This document shows positions 9,344-19,121 of a stretch of 64,000 nt of DNA, in pieces. This DNA comes from Paracoccus sp. IB05 (GTDB lineage: Bacteria > Pseudomonadota > Alphaproteobacteria > Rhodobacterales > Rhodobacteraceae): contig NZ_JAEFCF010000021.1 of the NCBI RefSeq assembly GCF_016405985.1, positions 1-64,000 on the forward strand, given 5' to 3'. The notes beneath the pieces are model-generated. The model made no database searches, was not told the DNA's origin, and worked only from the letters and a program-made list of their open reading frames with translations. The position numbers were made by a program, and so were the translations under genes. Numbering within the stretch: position 1 is the first letter of the stretch; each line of letters begins with the position of its first letter.

Positions 9344-9742
9344 ATGCCTGTTAATGATCCCATCGGCGATATGCTGACCCGTATCCGTAACTCGTCGCTG
9401 CGCGGCAAGTCCACGGTTTCGACCCCGGCTTCGACCCTGCGTGCCCGCGTCCTCGACGTGCTGCTCGCAGAAGGTTACATCCGCGGTTATGAAAAGGCCG
9501 AGACCTCGAATGGTCAGGGCGAATTCACCATCAGCCTGAAATATTACGAAGGCGAGCCGGTTATCCGCGAGTTGAAGCGGGTCTCCAAGCCGGGCCGTCG
9601 CGTGTATATGGGCGTCGAAGATCTGCCGTCGGTCCGCAACGGGCTTGGCGTCGCGATCGTCTCGACCCCGAAGGGCGTTCTCTCGGATGCAAATGCGCGC
9701 GCGGCCAATGTTGGCGGCGAAGTGCTTTGCACCGTCTTCTGA
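9344..9742 (+). CDS. rpsH: 30S ribosomal protein S8
   Basis: 132 residues starting [17 protein letters not shown]8 binds 16S helix 21 and in E. coli represses the spc operon by binding its mRNA near rplE. The C-terminal [20 protein letters not shown] motif is intact. It ends 10 bases before rplF. Confidence 0.98.
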   Translation: MPVNDPIGDMLTRIRNSSLRGKSTVSTPASTLRARVLDVLLAEGYIRGYEKAETSNGQGEFTISLKYYEGEPVIRELKRVSKPGRRVYMGVEDLPSVRNGLGVAIVSTPKGVLSDANARAANVGGEVLCTVF

Positions 9743-9752
9743 GGAGGGTTTA

Positions 9753-10286
9753 ATGTCTCGTATCGGCAAAAAACCCGTAGAGCTGGCAAAGGGCGTTACC
9801 GCGTCCGTTTCCGGCCAGACCATCGAAGTCAAGGGGCCGAAAGGCACCCGCTCCTTCACCGCTGGCGACAATGTGTCGGTCACTGTTGAGGGCAATGAAG
9901 TGAAAGTCACCCCGCGTGGCCTTTCCAAAATTGCCCGTCAGCAATGGGGCATGTCGCGTTCGATGATCGAAAATCTTGTGACCGGTGTGACCACCGGCTT
10001 CAAGAAAGAGATGGAAATCCAGGGCGTTGGTTATCGTGCAGCGATGGCCGGCAATGTTCTGAAACTGTCTCTCGGCTTCTCGCATGAAGTGAATTTCGAA
10101 GTGCCGAAGGGGATCACCGTTACGACCCCGAAGCCCACCGAAATCACCGTCGAGGGCATCGATCAGCAGGAAGTCGGCCAGGTGGCAGCGAACATCCGCA
10201 ACTGGAAGCGTCCCGAACCCTATAAGGGCAAAGGGATCCGCTACAAGGGCGAGTTCGTCTTCCGCAAGGAAGGCAAGAAGAAGTAA
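9753..10286 (+). CDS. rplF: 50S ribosomal protein L6
   Basis: 177 residues, starting [16 protein letters not shown]6 has two similar domains at the base of the L7/L12 stalk; the C-terminal signature [14 protein letters not shown] is present. The ATG at 9753 has GAGGAGGG ahead of it; an in-frame start at 9645 lies inside rpsH and is not used. Confidence 0.98.
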   Translation: MSRIGKKPVELAKGVTASVSGQTIEVKGPKGTRSFTAGDNVSVTVEGNEVKVTPRGLSKIARQQWGMSRSMIENLVTGVTTGFKKEMEIQGVGYRAAMAGNVLKLSLGFSHEVNFEVPKGITVTTPKPTEITVEGIDQQEVGQVAANIRNWKRPEPYKGKGIRYKGEFVFRKEGKKK

Positions 10287-10297
10287 GGGGCGCAAAA

Positions 10298-10657
10298 ATG
10301 GCTTTGAACAAACGAGAGCTGTTCCTGAAGCGCCGCTTGCGCGTACGGAACAAAATCAAATCGGCGAATGCAGGTCGTCTGCGTCTCTCCGTTCACCGCT
10401 CGTCGAAAAACATCAGCGTTCAGCTGATCGACGATGTGAATGGCGTGACCCTGGCAGCTGCCTCGTCGCTGGAAAAAGAACTGGGCGTCGTTGGCAAGAA
10501 CAACGTCGAAGCAGCCGCGAAAGTGGGTGCAGCGATTGCAGAACGCGCCAAAAAAGCCGGTGTCGAAGAAGTTTACTTCGACCGTGGCGGCTTCCTGTTC
10601 CATGGCAAAATCAAAGCCCTGGCAGAAGCTGCACGCGAAGGCGGCCTCAAGTTCTGA
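10298..10657 (+). CDS. rplR: 50S ribosomal protein L18
   Basis: 119 residues. L18 binds 5S rRNA with L5. The C-terminal [20 protein letters not shown] is diagnostic. AAGGGGCGC precedes the start. A 142-base gap to rpsE follows, larger than elsewhere in the spc set. Confidence 0.98.
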   Translation: MALNKRELFLKRRLRVRNKIKSANAGRLRLSVHRSSKNISVQLIDDVNGVTLAAASSLEKELGVVGKNNVEAAAKVGAAIAERAKKAGVEEVYFDRGGFLFHGKIKALAEAAREGGLKF

Positions 10658-10664
10658 TCCTTGC

Positions 10665-10799
10665 GGGTGGCGTCGGTTGTTAAGTCAGCTGGCGCCACCC
10701 CGATGATCCGGGAGCGCGGTCTTTTCGGCCGCGTCTCACCAGGATTGAACCAAATCAGGCGCGGCTCGCCCGTGCCACTCACGGAAAGGACTCTGTCAC
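10665..10799 (+). other. Structured gap between rplR and rpsE
   Basis: A hairpin GGGTGGCG (10665-10672) with CGCCACCC (10693-10700) and a second, GAGCGCGG/CCGCGTCTC near 10711-10737. There is no T run, so these look more like RNA-processing or regulatory folds than terminators. No promoter is obvious. Confidence 0.4.
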
Positions 10800-11372
10800 A
10801 TGGCAGAACGTGATAACCGCCGGGAGCGTCGTGACGACCGTCGCGAAGAGACCCCGGAATTCGCAGATCGCCTCGTCGCGATCAACCGCGTGTCGAAAAC
10901 CGTCAAGGGCGGTAAGCGCTTTGGCTTTGCAGCGCTCGTCGTTGTCGGCGATCAGCGCGGCCGCGTTGGTTTCGGCAAGGGCAAGGCGAAAGAAGTGCCG
11001 GAGGCTGTTCGTAAAGCCACCGAGCAGGCCAAGCGCCAGATGATCCGTGTGCAGCTGAAAGACGCCCGCACGCTTCACCACGACATCGAGGGCCGTCACG
11101 GCGCTGGTAAAGTCGTGATGCGGACCGCTGTTGCAGGTACCGGTATCATCGCCGGCGGCCCGATGCGCGCTGTCTTCGAGATGCTCGGTGTGCAGGACGT
11201 TGTTGCGAAGTCGCTCGGCTCGCAGAACCCCTACAACATGATCCGCGCCACCTTCGAAGGTCTCTCGAAAGAGAACTCGCCGCGTTCGGTTGCTGCGCGT
11301 CGTGGCAAGAAAGTCGCCGAGATCCTGCGTAAGCCGGAAACCGAAGCGGCGCCCGAAGCTGTGGGAGGCTGA
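10800..11372 (+). CDS. rpsE: 30S ribosomal protein S5
   Basis: 190 residues. S5 shapes the mRNA channel and decoding accuracy. The S5 double-stranded-RNA-binding core ([21 protein letters not shown]) starts near residue 40 after a charged N-terminal extension. The C-terminal GAP motif region [13 protein letters not shown] is present. The start [11 protein letters not shown] follows GGAAAGG. Confidence 0.98.
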   Translation: MAERDNRRERRDDRREETPEFADRLVAINRVSKTVKGGKRFGFAALVVVGDQRGRVGFGKGKAKEVPEAVRKATEQAKRQMIRVQLKDARTLHHDIEGRHGAGKVVMRTAVAGTGIIAGGPMRAVFEMLGVQDVVAKSLGSQNPYNMIRATFEGLSKENSPRSVAARRGKKVAEILRKPETEAAPEAVGG

Positions 11373-11377
11373 TCGAA

Positions 11378-11569
11378 ATGGCCAAGAAAACCATCGTCGT
11401 CCAGCAATACGCCTCGGCTGCCCGCCGCCCGGCAATCCAGACCCAGACCCTGATCGGTCTTGGCCTGAACAAAATCAACCGCACCCGCGAGCTGGAAGAT
11501 ACCCCGGCAGTGCGCGGCATGGTCAACAAGATCCCGCATCTTGTGAAGATCATCGAAGAGCGCGGCTGA
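11378..11569 (+). CDS. rpmD: 50S ribosomal protein L30
   Basis: 63 residues, [18 protein letters not shown] then the family signature [20 protein letters not shown]. Five bases separate it from rpsE. A strong terminator follows, so rplO is cut off from the run by two unrelated genes. Confidence 0.97.
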   Translation: MAKKTIVVQQYASAARRPAIQTQTLIGLGLNKINRTRELEDTPAVRGMVNKIPHLVKIIEERG

Positions 11570-11586
11570 GCCTCTGACGATTTCTG

Positions 11587-11625
11587 AAAACGCCCCGGTC
11601 CCCCGCGACCGGGGCGTTTTCTTTT
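11587..11625 (+). terminator. Terminator after rpmD
   Basis: AAAACGCCCCGGTC-CCCC-GCGACCGGGGCGTTTT followed by CTTTTT. It ends the rpmC-to-rpmD segment. Confidence 0.92.
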
Positions 11626-11671
11626 TGCGCCACTGCCGCCAGGATGGCACCGCATTACGAAGGGGCCGCGC

Positions 11672-12652
11672 GTGCATCTGGTAAATTTCTCCGAACTGAT
11701 GGGGCCTGACTGGCGTTTTCCGGATCCGTCCCGCCAGATCCCGGGGCTGAGTTCGGAATGCCATGTCATCGCCCCGGGAAGCCGCTCCTGGGGGCTCCGG
11801 CTGAATTCGTGGGCTGCGGCGCGGCGCGCGGTCAGGGCCGCACGGGGGCGGTCCGACGCGGTGCTGGTCAGCCATTTGCCGGGCGCGACCTTGCGGCTGG
11901 CCATGCTGGCGGGGCCGGGATCACGAAACGGGGCAGGGGCAAGGCATATCGCATTCGCCTTCAATTTTACCGACCTGCCGCAGGGGCGCAAACTGCGCGC
12001 CTATCGCGCGGCGCTGTCCCGTGTCGATGAATTCGTGATCTTCTCGAATTTTGAACGTGATCTCTATGCGCGCCATTTCGGTCTGCCGCCCGAGCGTTTC
12101 ACCGTCCTGCCCTGGGCGATGGAGGCGCCACGACCAGGGCCGGTGCCGGCGCCCTTCGGTCAGCCCTGGCTGGTCGCGCTTGGCGGCGAAGGGCGCGACT
12201 ACCCGACGCTGCTGCAGGCCGCGCGGCTGCGGCCCGATCTGCGGCTGGTGGTGATCGCGCGGCCCTATAACCTTGCCGGGCTGGAACTGCCGCCCAATGT
12301 AAAGGCCTTTACCAATCTGCCGGCGGCCGAGGCCTGGGGGCTGGTCAGCGGGGCAGCCGGGATGCTGTTGCCGCTGCGCGAGGGCCGCACGCCCAATGGC
12401 CATATCACGCTGGTCGGCGCGCAATTGCTGGGCGTGCCGCTGGCGATCACCGATTCGCTCGGGGTGCGGGATTATGTCGACCCGGCCACCGCTCTTTTGC
12501 TGCCGCCCGCAAGCCCGGAGGCGCTGGCCGCCGCGATGGAGCGCCTTGCGACCGGCGGGGCCGGGATCCGGGACATGGCAGAGCGCGCCCGCGACATCGC
12601 TCTGCGCCGCAGCGCGCCCTCGGTCTGGTGTGACTGGCTGGCCAGCCTCTGA
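11672..12652 (+). CDS. Glycosyltransferase-like protein (GT-B, family 4 type)
   Basis: 326 residues from a GTG start (MHLVNFSELMGPDWRFPD). The C-terminal half fits a GT-B fold: PWLVALGGEGRDYPTLLQAA starts the second Rossmann domain at about residue 165, LPLREGRTPNGHITLVGAQ resembles the nucleotide-sugar loop, and GVRDYVDPATALLLPPASPEAL the C-terminal acceptor region. Donor and acceptor are unknown; a role in cell-surface sugars is inferred. It lies between rpmD and rplO, after a terminator. Its stop is one base from the stop of the convergent next gene. Confidence 0.65.
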   Translation: MHLVNFSELMGPDWRFPDPSRQIPGLSSECHVIAPGSRSWGLRLNSWAAARRAVRAARGRSDAVLVSHLPGATLRLAMLAGPGSRNGAGARHIAFAFNFTDLPQGRKLRAYRAALSRVDEFVIFSNFERDLYARHFGLPPERFTVLPWAMEAPRPGPVPAPFGQPWLVALGGEGRDYPTLLQAARLRPDLRLVVIARPYNLAGLELPPNVKAFTNLPAAEAWGLVSGAAGMLLPLREGRTPNGHITLVGAQLLGVPLAITDSLGVRDYVDPATALLLPPASPEALAAAMERLATGGAGIRDMAERARDIALRRSAPSVWCDWLASL

Positions 12653-12653
12653 G

Positions 12654-13145
12654 TTATTCCGCCGGGGGCTCTGCGGCCTCTTCGGCGGGCGCCTCCGGCA
12701 GGGCGGGGATATTGCTGGTGACGAGAATCGAAAAGCTGCGATCCGCATCACCCATATCCGGCGCGAAAAGCGGGAAGGGCTCGGCGGACCGGATCTGGGC
12801 CATGGCGATATTGTCGAACATCGGGTGTCCCGAGCTTTCCGAGACCGCGCTGGAGACGAGGCGGCCATCGGCGCCGGTGGTAAAGGTGACGCGTGTCGTG
12901 AAGTCACCGGTTATGCCGGCGTCTCTCAGCGTCGCGGTGTTCAGCCTGACACTGTTGATCCGTGCGATCACTGCGGCGACATAATCTTCGGTCGTGGCGG
13001 GGGCCTCGGCTGCGCTCGCGGCTTCGGGCAGGGCTGCCCCGCCGGGCGCAGCCGGCTCTTGCGCAACAGCGGCAAGCGGCGAGAGTGACAGGCTGAGGGC
13101 TGCGACAAGAGCAGTGAGGCGGGCGGCGGAAGGGGAGGCGGTCAT
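12654..13145 (-). CDS. Secreted protein with a TonB C-terminal-like domain
   Basis: 163 residues. A signal peptide (residues 1-28, ending AAVAQ) is followed by an Ala/Pro/Glu linker and a domain at about 52-145 that resembles Ton[38 protein letters not shown] and [14 protein letters not shown]. True TonB keeps an N-terminal membrane anchor; here cleavage would free it into the periplasm, so energy transduction is doubtful. The tail is Pro/Glu-rich. Divergent from rplO, convergent with 11672-12652. Confidence 0.7.
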   Translation of the reverse strand: MTASPSAARLTALVAALSLSLSPLAAVAQEPAAPGGAALPEAASAAEAPATTEDYVAAVIARINSVRLNTATLRDAGITGDFTTRVTFTTGADGRLVSSAVSESSGHPMFDNIAMAQIRSAEPFPLFAPDMGDADRSFSILVTSNIPALPEAPAEEAAEPPAE

Positions 13146-13242
13146 AGCGGATCCTGAGCAAATGGCCGGGTTCGTGCCCCGGCCAGGGGTGATGTCCGAC
13201 CGTGCCGTGCTCAGGGTTCAGGCGCCAGCCGTGACGCCGGGC

Positions 13243-13271
13243 TTGCCAGGGGCTGGGTGGTGGTCTATAGG
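13243..13271 (+). promoter_or_regulatory. Promoter candidate for rplO-secY-adk
   Basis: TTGCCA at 13243-13248, a 17-base spacer, TATAGG at 13266-13271. It lies about 100 bases before rplO, in the divergent gap after the two inserted genes, where a new start is required. Confidence 0.55.
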
Positions 13272-13368
13272 CGCCAGCGTGGCCCAGCGGGCTGCGACTC
13301 ACAACCAAGAAATGCCGTGTTGGCCCCATCCGTCGCAGGCGGGGTCGTTCCGGCCAGGAGTATGCGAC

Positions 13369-13842
13369 ATGAAACTGAACGAACTTCACGACAACGCTGG
13401 CGCCGCCCGTAAGAAAAAGCGCGTGGCACGCGGCCCGGGTTCGGGCAAAGGTAAAACCGCAGGGCGCGGTATCAAAGGCCAGAAATCCCGTTCGGGTGTG
13501 GCGATCGGCGGGTATGAGGGTGGCCAGATGCCGCTCTATCGCCGCCTGCCCAAGCGCGGCTTCAACAAGCCGAACCGCAAGGAATACGCAGTCGTCAACC
13601 TGGGTCTGATCGAGAAATTCATCGACATGGGCAAGCTCGACATCAAGGCCGAGATCAATGAGGACGCGCTGGTTGCAGCCGGCCTGACCACCAACAAGCG
13701 TGATGGTATCCGCATCCTGAACAAGGGCGAGATCAAATCGGCTGTCAAACTGAACGTGACCGGCGCTTCGGCCGCTGCTGTCGAGGCCATCAAGGCCGCC
13801 GGCGGCTCGATCACGGTAAAGGCTGACGCTGCGGCTGAATAA
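13369..13842 (+). CDS. rplO: 50S ribosomal protein L15
   Basis: 157 residues starting [20 protein letters not shown]15 is a late 50S assembly protein with a Gly-rich N-terminal extension ([20 protein letters not shown]). The C-terminal Ala-rich GGSITV end is normal. CAGGAG lies eight bases upstream. Confidence 0.98.
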   Translation: MKLNELHDNAGAARKKKRVARGPGSGKGKTAGRGIKGQKSRSGVAIGGYEGGQMPLYRRLPKRGFNKPNRKEYAVVNLGLIEKFIDMGKLDIKAEINEDALVAAGLTTNKRDGIRILNKGEIKSAVKLNVTGASAAAVEAIKAAGGSITVKADAAAE

Positions 13843-13957
13843 GCCAACAAAGCGGTTGTGAGCGGCGTCATCGTCGCTTACATCTCACTCACGTTTTCCT
13901 GCGCCGCCGGACCCGGATAAAACGGTCCGGCGGCGCTGTCCATGAAAGAGACCGGAA

Positions 13958-15316
13958 ATGGCATCTGCCGCAGAGCAAATGGCCGCCAACCTCTCCTGGG
14001 GGGCTTTGGCCAAGGCGACCGATCTTCGCCAACGCATTTTCTTTACCATCGGCCTGCTGATCATCTATCGGCTTGGCACCTATATTCCGGTGCCTGGCAT
14101 CGAGGGTGAGGCTTTGCGGCGCACCTGGGCCGAGGTGGGGCAGGGGATCGGCGGGATGCTGAACCTGTTTACCGGGGGCGCCATGAGCCGGATGGGCATC
14201 TTCGCCCTTGGCATCATGCCCTATATTTCGGCCTCGATCATCGTCCAGCTGCTGGGCACGATGTATGAGCCCTGGAAGAACCTCAAGAAAGAGGGTGAGC
14301 TGGGGCGCAAGAAGCTGAACCAGTATACCCGCTATGGCACCGTGCTGCTGGCGGTCTTCCAGGCTTTCGGCATCGCGAAATCGCTTGAAGCCGGTGATCT
14401 GGCGCATAATCCGGGAATGTTTTTCATCGCCGGCGTGGTGATCACCCTGGTCGGCGGCACCATGTTCCTGATGTGGCTGGGCGAGCAGATCACCGCCCGC
14501 GGCATCGGCAATGGCATCTCGCTGATCATCTTCGTCGGTATCGTCGCCGAGATCCCGGCCGCGCTGATGAACTTCCTCGCGCAGGGCCGTTCGGGCGCGA
14601 TCTCGACCCCGGTGATCCTTGGCGTGATCGTGATGGTGATCATCGTCATTGCCTTCGTCGTGTTCATGGAACGCGCTTTGCGCAAGATCCATATCCAGTA
14701 TCCGCGCCGCCAGGTGGGGATGAAGGTCTATGACGGCGGCTCGTCGCATCTGCCGATCAAGGTCAACCCGGCAGGCGTTATCCCGGCAATCTTCGCCTCG
14801 TCGATCCTGCTGCTGCCGACCACCATCGGCACCTTCTCGGGCAATACAACGAACCCGGTGATCAGCTGGATCGCGCTGTATCTGGGCTACGGGACGCCGC
14901 TGCACGCCCTGGCTCTGGGTCTGCTGATCGTCTTCTTCAGCTATTTCTACACCCATAATGTCAGCTTCAAAGTTGACGAAGTGGCCGAGAACCTGAAGAC
15001 GCAGAACGGCTTTATCCCGGGGATCCGCCCTGGCAAGAAGACCGAGGATTACCTCACCTATGTGACCAATCGCGTGCTTGTTCTGGGATCGGCCTATCTG
15101 GCTGCCGTCTGTCTGCTGCCGGAATTCCTGATCGCCAATATCGGTCTGCCCTTCTACTTTGGCGGGACTTCGGTTCTGATCGTGGTGTCGGTGACGATGG
15201 ACACGATCAACCAGGTTCAGTCGCATCTGCTGGCACATCAGTATGAGAGCCTGATCGAAAAGTCGCAGCTGCGCGGCAAGCGCAAGACGGGCCCGCGCGC
15301 TCCGGCCCGCCGCTAA
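13958..15316 (+). CDS. secY: Protein translocase subunit SecY
   Basis: 452 residues, ten membrane segments expected. SecY is the channel of the Sec translocon in the inner membrane. Typical blocks are the plug/TM2 region ([25 protein letters not shown]), the C5 loop ([16 protein letters not shown]) and TM10 ([19 protein letters not shown]). GAGACCGGAA precedes the ATG. It lies between rplO and adk as usual. Confidence 0.98.
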   Translation: MASAAEQMAANLSWGALAKATDLRQRIFFTIGLLIIYRLGTYIPVPGIEGEALRRTWAEVGQGIGGMLNLFTGGAMSRMGIFALGIMPYISASIIVQLLGTMYEPWKNLKKEGELGRKKLNQYTRYGTVLLAVFQAFGIAKSLEAGDLAHNPGMFFIAGVVITLVGGTMFLMWLGEQITARGIGNGISLIIFVGIVAEIPAALMNFLAQGRSGAISTPVILGVIVMVIIVIAFVVFMERALRKIHIQYPRRQVGMKVYDGGSSHLPIKVNPAGVIPAIFASSILLLPTTIGTFSGNTTNPVISWIALYLGYGTPLHALALGLLIVFFSYFYTHNVSFKVDEVAENLKTQNGFIPGIRPGKKTEDYLTYVTNRVLVLGSAYLAAVCLLPEFLIANIGLPFYFGGTSVLIVVSVTMDTINQVQSHLLAHQYESLIEKSQLRGKRKTGPRAPARR

Positions 15317-15378
15317 GCCCGAGGTTAAGGGAGAGCCTGCACGCGAAGGTGTGCAGGCCTGAGGGAAAGGACAACGCT

Positions 15379-15966
15379 TTGGCGAAGAATATCATCCTGC
15401 TTGGCCCCCCCGGGGCCGGCAAAGGCACCCAGGCCAAGCGGCTCGAAACCGGGCGCAGCATGGTTCAGCTTTCGACCGGCGACATGCTTCGCGCGGCCAA
15501 AAGCTCGGGCACCGAAATGGGGAAGAAGGTTGCTGCGATCATGGATGCCGGCCAGCTGGTGACCGATGAGATCGTGATCGGCCTGATCGCCGAACAGCTT
15601 GATCGTGGCGCTGCTGGTGGTTTCATCTTTGATGGCTTCCCGCGCACCCTGGCCCAGGCCGATGCCCTGGGCGCCTTGCTCGCGGCCAAAGGAACAAGAC
15701 TGGACGCGGTGATCGAGCTGGTGGTGGATGATGAGGCCCTGGTTGGCCGCATCGTGAGGCGCGCCGAAGAAGCCGCCAGCGCCGGCGAGCCGGTGCGTCC
15801 GGATGACAATCCTGAGGTCTTCGCCAGGCGTCTGCGCGAATATTACAAACAGACCGCGCCGCTGCTGGGCTATTACTATGCCAAGGGCGGGCTGACCCAG
15901 GTTGATGGCATGGCCGCGATGGAGAGCGTTGCCGCCGAGATCGCGAAAGTTCTTGACAAGGCATGA
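15379..15966 (+). CDS. adk: Adenylate kinase (short-LID type)
   Basis: 195 residues if TTG at 15379 is the start ([18 protein letters not shown]), which places the P-loop GPPGAGKGT at residues 9-17 as in the family and has GGGAAAGG 7-10 bases upstream. A GTG at 15349 in frame would add ten non-conserved residues. It interconverts ATP+AMP and 2 [17 protein letters not shown] is the NMP-side motif. The LID is short ([18 protein letters not shown]) and has no zinc Cys, as in other alphaproteobacterial short forms. Confidence 0.95.
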   Translation: MAKNIILLGPPGAGKGTQAKRLETGRSMVQLSTGDMLRAAKSSGTEMGKKVAAIMDAGQLVTDEIVIGLIAEQLDRGAAGGFIFDGFPRTLAQADALGALLAAKGTRLDAVIELVVDDEALVGRIVRRAEEAASAGEPVRPDDNPEVFARRLREYYKQTAPLLGYYYAKGGLTQVDGMAAMESVAAEIAKVLDKA

Positions 15967-15983
15967 AAATCCGGCGCGGGGCC

Positions 15984-16012
15984 TTGACCCGCAAAGCATT
16001 TGACCATATTGC
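15984..16012 (+). promoter_or_regulatory. Promoter candidate for rpsM-rpsK-rpoA
   Basis: TTGACC at 15984-15989, a 17-base spacer, TATTGC at 16007-16012, in the 179-base gap between adk and rpsM. This matches the alpha-operon position where an internal promoter would be expected. Confidence 0.55.
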
Positions 16013-16145
16013 ACAGCGTCCCGGGGTGGAATCACCGCTCCGGGGTTTCCCATTTCGGGAAGATCGAATCGGCCGGAACAGTTTTGCTGGCCGGTTGTGA
16101 AAAAAGGTTCTGGAGCTACGGAACCGCAACGAAAGGAAATCACGC

Positions 16146-16514
<369 letters not shown>

Positions 16515-16529
16515 GGGGAGGCCTGACAC

Positions 16530-16928
16530 ATGGCACGTGATCCGAAAGCCGCCCGTGGTGGCAAGCGTAAAGAGCGCAAGAACATCGCCGCAGGCGTTGC
16601 TCATGTGAACTCGTCGTTCAACAATACCAAAATCCTGATCTCGGACGTTCAGGGCAATGCCATTTCCTGGTCGTCGGCCGGGACCATGGGCTTCAAGGGG
16701 TCGCGCAAATCGACGCCTTATGCTGCCCAGATGGCTGCTGAAGACGCCGGCCGCAAGGCGCAGGAACATGGCGTGAAAACGCTGGAAGTCGAAGTTCAGG
16801 GCCCGGGTTCGGGTCGTGAATCGGCGCTCCGCGCACTTTCCGCGATTGGTCTGACCATCACTTCGATCCGCGACGTGACCCCGCTGGCGCATAATGGTTG
16901 CCGCCCGCCGAAGCGTCGCCGCGTCTGA
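16530..16928 (+). CDS. rpsK: 30S ribosomal protein S11
   Basis: 132 residues. S11 shapes the mRNA exit and E site. Diagnostic blocks are [20 protein letters not shown] and [16 protein letters not shown] at the C-terminus. 15 bases after rpsM, with AGGGGAGG upstream. Confidence 0.98.
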   Translation: MARDPKAARGGKRKERKNIAAGVAHVNSSFNNTKILISDVQGNAISWSSAGTMGFKGSRKSTPYAAQMAAEDAGRKAQEHGVKTLEVEVQGPGSGRESALRALSAIGLTITSIRDVTPLAHNGCRPPKRRRV

Positions 16929-16943
16929 TCTTTCAAGATCAAG

Positions 16944-16971
16944 CCCGGGCCGTGCTGGTGCATGGCCCGGG
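16944..16971 (+). other. Hairpin between rpsK and rpoA
   Basis: CCCGGGCC (16944-16951) pairs with GGCCCGGG (16964-16971) over a 12-base loop, followed by TGTTCCTGTTT. The T run is poor, so it may be an attenuator or processing site rather than a full terminator, since rpoA needs read-through or a promoter in the remaining 100 bases. Confidence 0.45.
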
Positions 16972-17072
16972 TGTTCCTGTTTGACGGTCTGGTTCTCAGA
17001 CTTCGTTAAAGACCCTCGGGCGCCGCGCTTCACCCGGAACATGGAAGCGATGGCAGGTATGGAGGCATAAGC

Positions 17073-18089
17073 ATGATCCACAAGAACTGGCAGGAACTGA
17101 TCAAACCGACCCAGCTGGTCGTGAAGCCGGGGAGTGACGCAGGCCGCGTTGCCACGGTCATCGCAGAGCCGCTGGAGCGGGGCTTCGGCCTGACGCTCGG
17201 CAACGCGCTGCGCCGCGTTCTCTTGTCGTCGCTGCAGGGCGCTGCGATCACCAGCGTCCAGATCGACAATGTCCTGCATGAGTTCTCCTCGGTGCCGGGC
17301 GTCCGCGAGGATGTCACCGATATCGTTCTGAACCTCAAAGGCGTTTCGCTGAAGATGGATGTCGAAGGGCCGAAGCGTCTTTCGATCTCGGCCCGTGGCC
17401 CCGGTGTTGTCACCGCGAGCGCGATTTCCGAGACCAACGGCATCGAAGTGCTGAACAAGGATCACGTGATCTGTCACCTTGACGACGGGGCAGACGTGTT
17501 CATGGAACTGACCGTGAGCACCGGTAAGGGCTATGTCTCGGCCGACAAGAACCGTCCGGAAGATGCGCCGATCGGCCTGATCCCGATCGATGCGATCTAT
17601 TCGCCGGTCAAGCGCGTGTCCTATGAAGTGCAGCCGACCCGTGAGGGTCAGGTGCTCGACTATGACAAGCTGACGATGAAGATCGAAACCGACGGCTCGC
17701 TGACGCCGGATGATGCCGTGGCCTATGCTGCGCGCATCCTGCAGGATCAGCTGGCGGTCTTCGTGAACTTCGACGAGCCGGAAGCGGCGCGTGGTGGCGA
17801 AGTGGATTCGGGCCTCGAATTCAACCCGCTGCTGCTGAAGAAAGTCGACGAGCTGGAACTGTCGGTCCGTTCGGCAAACTGCCTGAAGAACGACAATATC
17901 GTCTATATCGGCGATCTGATCCAGAAGACCGAAGCCGAGATGCTGCGCACCCCGAACTTCGGCCGCAAGTCGCTGAACGAGATCAAGGAAGTGCTTTCGG
18001 GCATGGGTCTGCATCTCGGGATGGAAGTCGAAGACTGGCCGCCGGAAAATATCGAAGATCTGGCCAAGCGCTTCGAAGATCAGTTCTGA
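17073..18089 (+). CDS. rpoA: DNA-directed RNA polymerase subunit alpha
   Basis: 338 residues. The N-terminal dimerisation domain (1-230, with [20 protein letters not shown]) nucleates polymerase assembly. The C-terminal domain (about 250-330, with [20 protein letters not shown] and [17 protein letters not shown]) binds UP elements and activators. Start [12 protein letters not shown] follows ATGGAGG. Normally co-transcribed with rplQ, but a repeat-rich 259-base gap separates them here. Confidence 0.98.
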   Translation: MIHKNWQELIKPTQLVVKPGSDAGRVATVIAEPLERGFGLTLGNALRRVLLSSLQGAAITSVQIDNVLHEFSSVPGVREDVTDIVLNLKGVSLKMDVEGPKRLSISARGPGVVTASAISETNGIEVLNKDHVICHLDDGADVFMELTVSTGKGYVSADKNRPEDAPIGLIPIDAIYSPVKRVSYEVQPTREGQVLDYDKLTMKIETDGSLTPDDAVAYAARILQDQLAVFVNFDEPEAARGGEVDSGLEFNPLLLKKVDELELSVRSANCLKNDNIVYIGDLIQKTEAEMLRTPNFGRKSLNEIKEVLSGMGLHLGMEVEDWPPENIEDLAKRFEDQF

Positions 18090-18130
18090 TCCTTTGCGAT
18101 GCCTGGCTGAACGCCGGTTGACTGAGCAAG

Positions 18131-18226
18131 GCCAGGGGGCTAAGGCCCCACAGAACCTGTTAAGACAGCCGGGGGGCTAAGGCCCCGCAGAACCTGTTAA
18201 GGCAGCCGGGGGGCTAAGGCCCCCCG
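18131..18226 (+). repeat. 37-bp tandem repeat between rpoA and rplQ
   Basis: Two full units (18131-18167, 18168-18204) and a 22-base third unit (18205-18226). Each carries GGGGGCTAAGGCCCC, a hairpin, then CAGAACCTGTTAAG. Units differ at few positions. It lies within the alpha operon, before rplQ, and could fold into three stem-loops on the transcript. Confidence 0.85.
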
Positions 18227-18348
18227 GACCCCCCGCCTCCCGCTTTGTGTTTGAGGGAGCGCGATGAAGACCCCGGGCAATCCTGCCCCAACGACGCCGG
18301 TCCAACGCAGACCGGCAACACAAAGTAAAAACGCTATAGGAGAGACCC

Positions 18349-18759
18349 ATGCGTCACGCCCGCGGCTATCGTCGCCTCAACCGCACCCATGAGCACCGCA
18401 AGGCGCTTTTCTCGAATATGTCCGGCTCGCTGATCGAGCATGAGCAGATCAAGACCACCCTTCCGAAAGCGAAGGAACTGCGTCCGATCATCGAGAAGCT
18501 GATCACGCTGGCAAAGCGTGGCGACCTGCACGCCCGTCGTCAGGCTGCCGCCCAGCTGAAAGAAGACAAAGACGTCGAGAAGCTCTTCGCGATTCTCGGC
18601 CCGCGCTACAAAGAGCGTCAGGGCGGCTATGTGCGCGTCCTGAAAGCCGGTTTCCGGTATGGCGATATGGCTCCGATGGCGATCATCGAATTCGTTGACC
18701 GTGACACTTCGGCCAAAGGCGCCGCTGACCGCGCCCGTCTGGAAGCCGCTGAAGAGTGA
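18349..18759 (+). CDS. rplQ: 50S ribosomal protein L17
   Basis: 136 residues. The N-terminal signature [20 protein letters not shown] is diagnostic of L17. It is last in the alpha set; AGGAGAGA lies eight bases ahead. A hairpin follows at 18806-18834. Confidence 0.98.
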   Translation: MRHARGYRRLNRTHEHRKALFSNMSGSLIEHEQIKTTLPKAKELRPIIEKLITLAKRGDLHARRQAAAQLKEDKDVEKLFAILGPRYKERQGGYVRVLKAGFRYGDMAPMAIIEFVDRDTSAKGAADRARLEAAEE

Positions 18760-18805
18760 TCTCGCGCGACTGATCCCCGCCTGTCTGGGATCGGGATGAT
18801 TAAAG

Positions 18806-18836
18806 GGCCCGCCTCTGATTGTCAGGGGTGGGCCTT
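18806..18836 (+). terminator. Likely terminator after rplQ
   Basis: GGCCCGCCTCTGA-TTG-TCAGGGGTGGGCC, a long stem with a G-T pair, then TTATCC. The T tract is weak. It would end the whole ribosomal gene series. Confidence 0.65.
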
Positions 18837-18904
18837 ATCCGTTTGGGCGCTAGGCTTTTACCTCGGCGCTTCCGGCGCTGATCGCTTCATGCGAAGCTGC
18901 GCCC

Positions 18905-19099
18905 ATGACCGATCTCTTCGATTCCCCCGGTGGTCGCACCGATCCGAAGCCCCCAGGTGCCGGGGCGCTGCGCCCCCCTGCCGGCCGGCTGCGGCCGAAC
19001 AGCCTTTCAGAGGTGAGAGGGCAGGGGCATGCCCTGGCTCCCGAGGTCCCGCCCGGTGCGAGGCTGGCGGCCTGGTGTCGCAATCTGGCTTCGAGATAG
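18905..19099 (+). pseudogene. Decayed 5' end of a rarA-type gene
   Basis: A 64-codon frame whose first 57 residues resemble the N-terminus of canonical RarA: MTDLFDS, then a linker, then PAGRLRPNSLSEVRGQGHALAPE, comparable to the RLRP..L.EVVGQ..L block of the family. It loses similarity after PPGARLA and stops at 19097-19099 before any Walker A motif. A complete gene that starts MSDLFDS, with the same block, begins 23 bases later. I read this as the remnant of an older rarA. A short functional peptide is less likely. Confidence 0.6.
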
Positions 19100-19121
19100 A
19101 TCCTTCAAACCCGGTATCCCC

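Noticed and set aside
12654-13145. Call as a true TonB energy transducer
   Set aside because: It has a cleavable signal peptide rather than a membrane anchor, and no exbB/exbD lie nearby.
13889-15238. 449-codon open frame antisense to secY
   Set aside because: Rich in His, Asp and Gln with no membrane or domain features; secY is certain on the other strand.
18131-18226. Tandem repeat as a CRISPR array
   Set aside because: Units follow one another with no unique spacers and no cas genes are near.
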